The notes under the pieces were generated by a model, which searched no databases, was not told the DNA's origin, and was given only the letters and a program-made list of their open reading frames with translations. 64,000 bases of DNA from Begonia masoniana (taxonomy: Eukaryota > Streptophyta > Magnoliopsida > Cucurbitales > Begoniaceae), in NCBI GenBank assembly GCA_022432975.1, contig CM039512.1:191511-255510 (forward strand). The letters run 5' to 3'. This document shows positions 61,861 to 64,000 of this stretch, in pieces. Numbering within the stretch: the stretch's first letter is position 1; every line of letters begins with the position of its first letter. Position numbers and translations under genes: made by a program.

Positions 61861-62752
61861 CCAATCCACCTCATTTAGAATCCAACCTACACAGTTTTTT
61901 AGAAAAAAAAAAATTATTTTGTCTTCTAGATTTTGCAACTTAGATATATTTTTTCATGTCTTTCATGATGACATCATTATTGTCTATATTTTAGTAAGTA
62001 AGTTTTTTTGTGAATTCTTCGTATGAAGAGTTGTTCCACTTGCCCTAAGGTCTTGACACATCTTTAGCACTTCTACGATTGATATGAACATTTATAGTCA
62101 AGTCTTAAATTCTAGAAGTCAAAATAAATGTAATGTTTTCTTTTAGAATTTTGAATACATATGTGAAGAGATATTCTTATAAAAAAAATTTAAATAGTTT
62201 GGAATGTCAAGGTCATTACGATGTCTAAAGTTTTTGTACTAGACAACTACTCAATATTTGAGGAATAATTTGTAATGTTGACTAAGATACTATTGACAGT
62301 GGTGTTAGAAAATTACATCTTAAAATTGGTTTTCATGATGACTTAAAACTAATTAGAATCTGTATGTAAAGCAAGAGATACTTAGATTGGAATAGTAGGA
62401 AAGAGAGAAAAAGTATAGAGGAATAAGAGAAAAAAATCTTAGTTTTCATGATTGATCTTAGAAGAACTTTTCATGATTCATCTTCAGGTTGATAGAAACT
62501 AATTTTCACAAAGGTCATTTTATTCATTCGCGGTGCAATATGTTTCGGCTTCCAAACTTGGTTCTCAATCTATAACATGTTTCAGCATCTCTTTATCAAT
62601 AGCCTATAGGTTGATGCGTAGAAAATTCTGTTACATTAAATAAACGAAGTTTATAAGAAAAAGAATCTCAAAACTAACCACAAATCTTAGCAACAATGCT
62701 AGATTCGGAAACGCTAATTATCTATCAGTAACTTTTCTTCGTCAATAATCAT
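61861..62752. repeat. Tandem repeat block 3c
   Basis: Continues the unit interrupted by the miniature element (CCACCTCATTTAG), passes through the extended parent segment (about 62150-62690) and stops abruptly in AATAATCATC at the join with a minisatellite. Confidence 0.85.
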
Positions 62753-64000
62753 CCACCGGTGAACAGTAACACTCTACATCCACCGATAGACTACATCCAC
62801 CAATAGACAATATCCACCGATAGACTACATCCACCAATAGACAATATCCACCGATAGACTACATCCACCAATAGACAATATCCACCGATAGACTACATCC
62901 ACCAATAGACAATATCCACCGATAGACTACATCCACCAATAGACAATATCCACCGATAGACTACATCCACCAATAGACAATATCCACCGATAGACTACAT
63001 CCACCAATAGACAATATCCACCGATAGACTACATCCACCAATAGACAATATCCACCGATAGACTACATCCACCAATAGACAATATCCACCGATAGACTAC
63101 ATCCACCAATAGACAATATCCACCGATAGACTACATCCACCAATAGACAATATCCACCGATAGACAACATCCACCGGTGAACAGTAACACTCTACATCCA
63201 CCGATAGACAACATCCACCGGTGAACAGTAACACTCTACATCCACCGATAGACTACATCCACCAATAGACAATATCCACCGATAGACTACATCCACCAAT
63301 AGACAATATCCACCGATAGACTACATCCACCAATAGACAATATCCACCGATAGACTACATCCACCAATAGACAATATCCACCGATAGACAACATCCACCG
63401 GTGAACAGTAACACTCTACATCCACCGATAGACTACATCCACCAATAGACAATATCCACCGATAGACTACATCCACCAATAGACAATATCCACCGATAGA
63501 CTACATCCACCAATAGACAATATCCACCGATAGACAACATCCACCGGTGAACAGTAACACTCTACATCCACCGATAGACTACATCCACCAATAGACAATA
63601 TCCACCGATAGACAACATCCACCGGTGAACAGTAACACTCTACATCCACCGATAGACTACATCCACCAATAGACAATATCCACCGATAGACTACATCCAC
63701 CAATAGACAATATCCACCGATAGACTACATCCACCAATAGACAATATCCACCGATAGACTACATCCACCAATAGACAATATCCACCGATAGACAACATCC
63801 ACCGGTGAACAGTAACACTCTACATCCACCGATAGACAACATCCACCGGTGAACAGTAACACTCTACATCCACCGATAGACTACATCCACCAATAGACAA
63901 TATCCACCGATAGACTACATCCACCAATAGACAATATCCACCGATAGACTACATCCACCAATAGACAATATCCACCGATAGACTACATCCACCAATAGAC
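62753..64000 (-). repeat. 17/34-bp minisatellite of the C-family LTR, continues beyond window
   Basis: The 34-bp unit is two 17-mers, TCCACCGATAGACTACA and TCCACCAATAGACAATA. A longer variant, CCACCGGTGAACAGTAACAC then TCTACATCCACCGATAGAC, recurs at about 62755, 63170, 63217, 63391, 63538, 63617, 63799 and 63842. The reverse complement of both words is found at 6628-6720 in LTR C. The minus-strand frame 63467-63703 is an artefact. Confidence 0.95.

Noticed and set aside
60793..61864. 340-350-residue frames of repeated FILFY
   Set aside because: Translation of the AAAAT microsatellite.

Overview
This window is plant nuclear DNA, most likely from a eudicot; the species cannot be fixed. The evidence is Ty3/gypsy chromovirus and Ty1/copia remnants, LTRs bounded by TG...CA (mostly TGTAA...TTACA) with 5-bp target duplications, initiator-Met-type primer sites, very long tandem arrays and AT-rich filler. 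I see no intact host gene, no rRNA or tRNA gene and no CRISPR array. Almost every long open frame is an artefact of a tandem repeat.

Layout. 1-8646 is a nest of LTR retrotransposons: the end of a chromovirus pol gene (3-182) and its 3' LTR (family A, 224-2838), which sits inside LTR B (2839-4126), which abuts an inverted LTR B' (4127-8646), itself split by solo LTR C (4526-7334). 8647-17244 holds an unassigned stretch with a foldback, a copia reverse-transcriptase pseudogene (about 9676-10800) with an internal 30-bp array, poly-T tracts and a duplicated segment in which one copy has gained two perfect minisatellites. 17245-36150 is a retrotransposon-derived tandem repeat with units of about 497 bp and then about 650 bp, interrupted by solo LTR E (27728-32974), which itself holds a nested element (29760-31193). 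36150-53585 is a second nest: LTR F, split by solo LTR C' (36364-47001), which is split by a two-LTR element D (39768-46679); then decayed F interior, a gene-like or transposon-like patch (50302-51190) and inverted LTR A' (51191-53585). 53586-62752 returns to the tandem repeat, interrupted by an LTR-like element (54551-55800) and a miniature gypsy element with a gag remnant (59720-61860). 62753-64000 is a minisatellite matching the interior of the C-family LTR, cut by the window end.

Main discovery. Nine LTR copies from several diverged families (A, A', B', C, C', D twice, E, F) share one architecture. A perfect AG|GTAAGT splice-donor-like site is followed 18-35 nt later by a short hairpin whose stem changes in a compensatory way (loops include GAAA and TTCG). 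Directly after it comes an 11-15 nt segment, typically CCTACACCA, that can pair with a segment 0.5-3.5 kb downstream (TGGTGTAGG) overlapping a TAG|GT acceptor-like site, with a second hairpin just upstream. The family-specific hypervariable repeat cassette lies inside this long-range stem. It looks like a conserved structured RNA domain, possibly a structured leader intron, in the LTR transcripts.

Many arrays here are flawless (homopolymer T of 851 and 1364 nt, about 199 copies of a 5-mer, about 38 copies of a 45-mer), and some repeat copies are rich in single-base indels. Part of this may be an assembly or consensus artefact, so lengths should be treated with caution.
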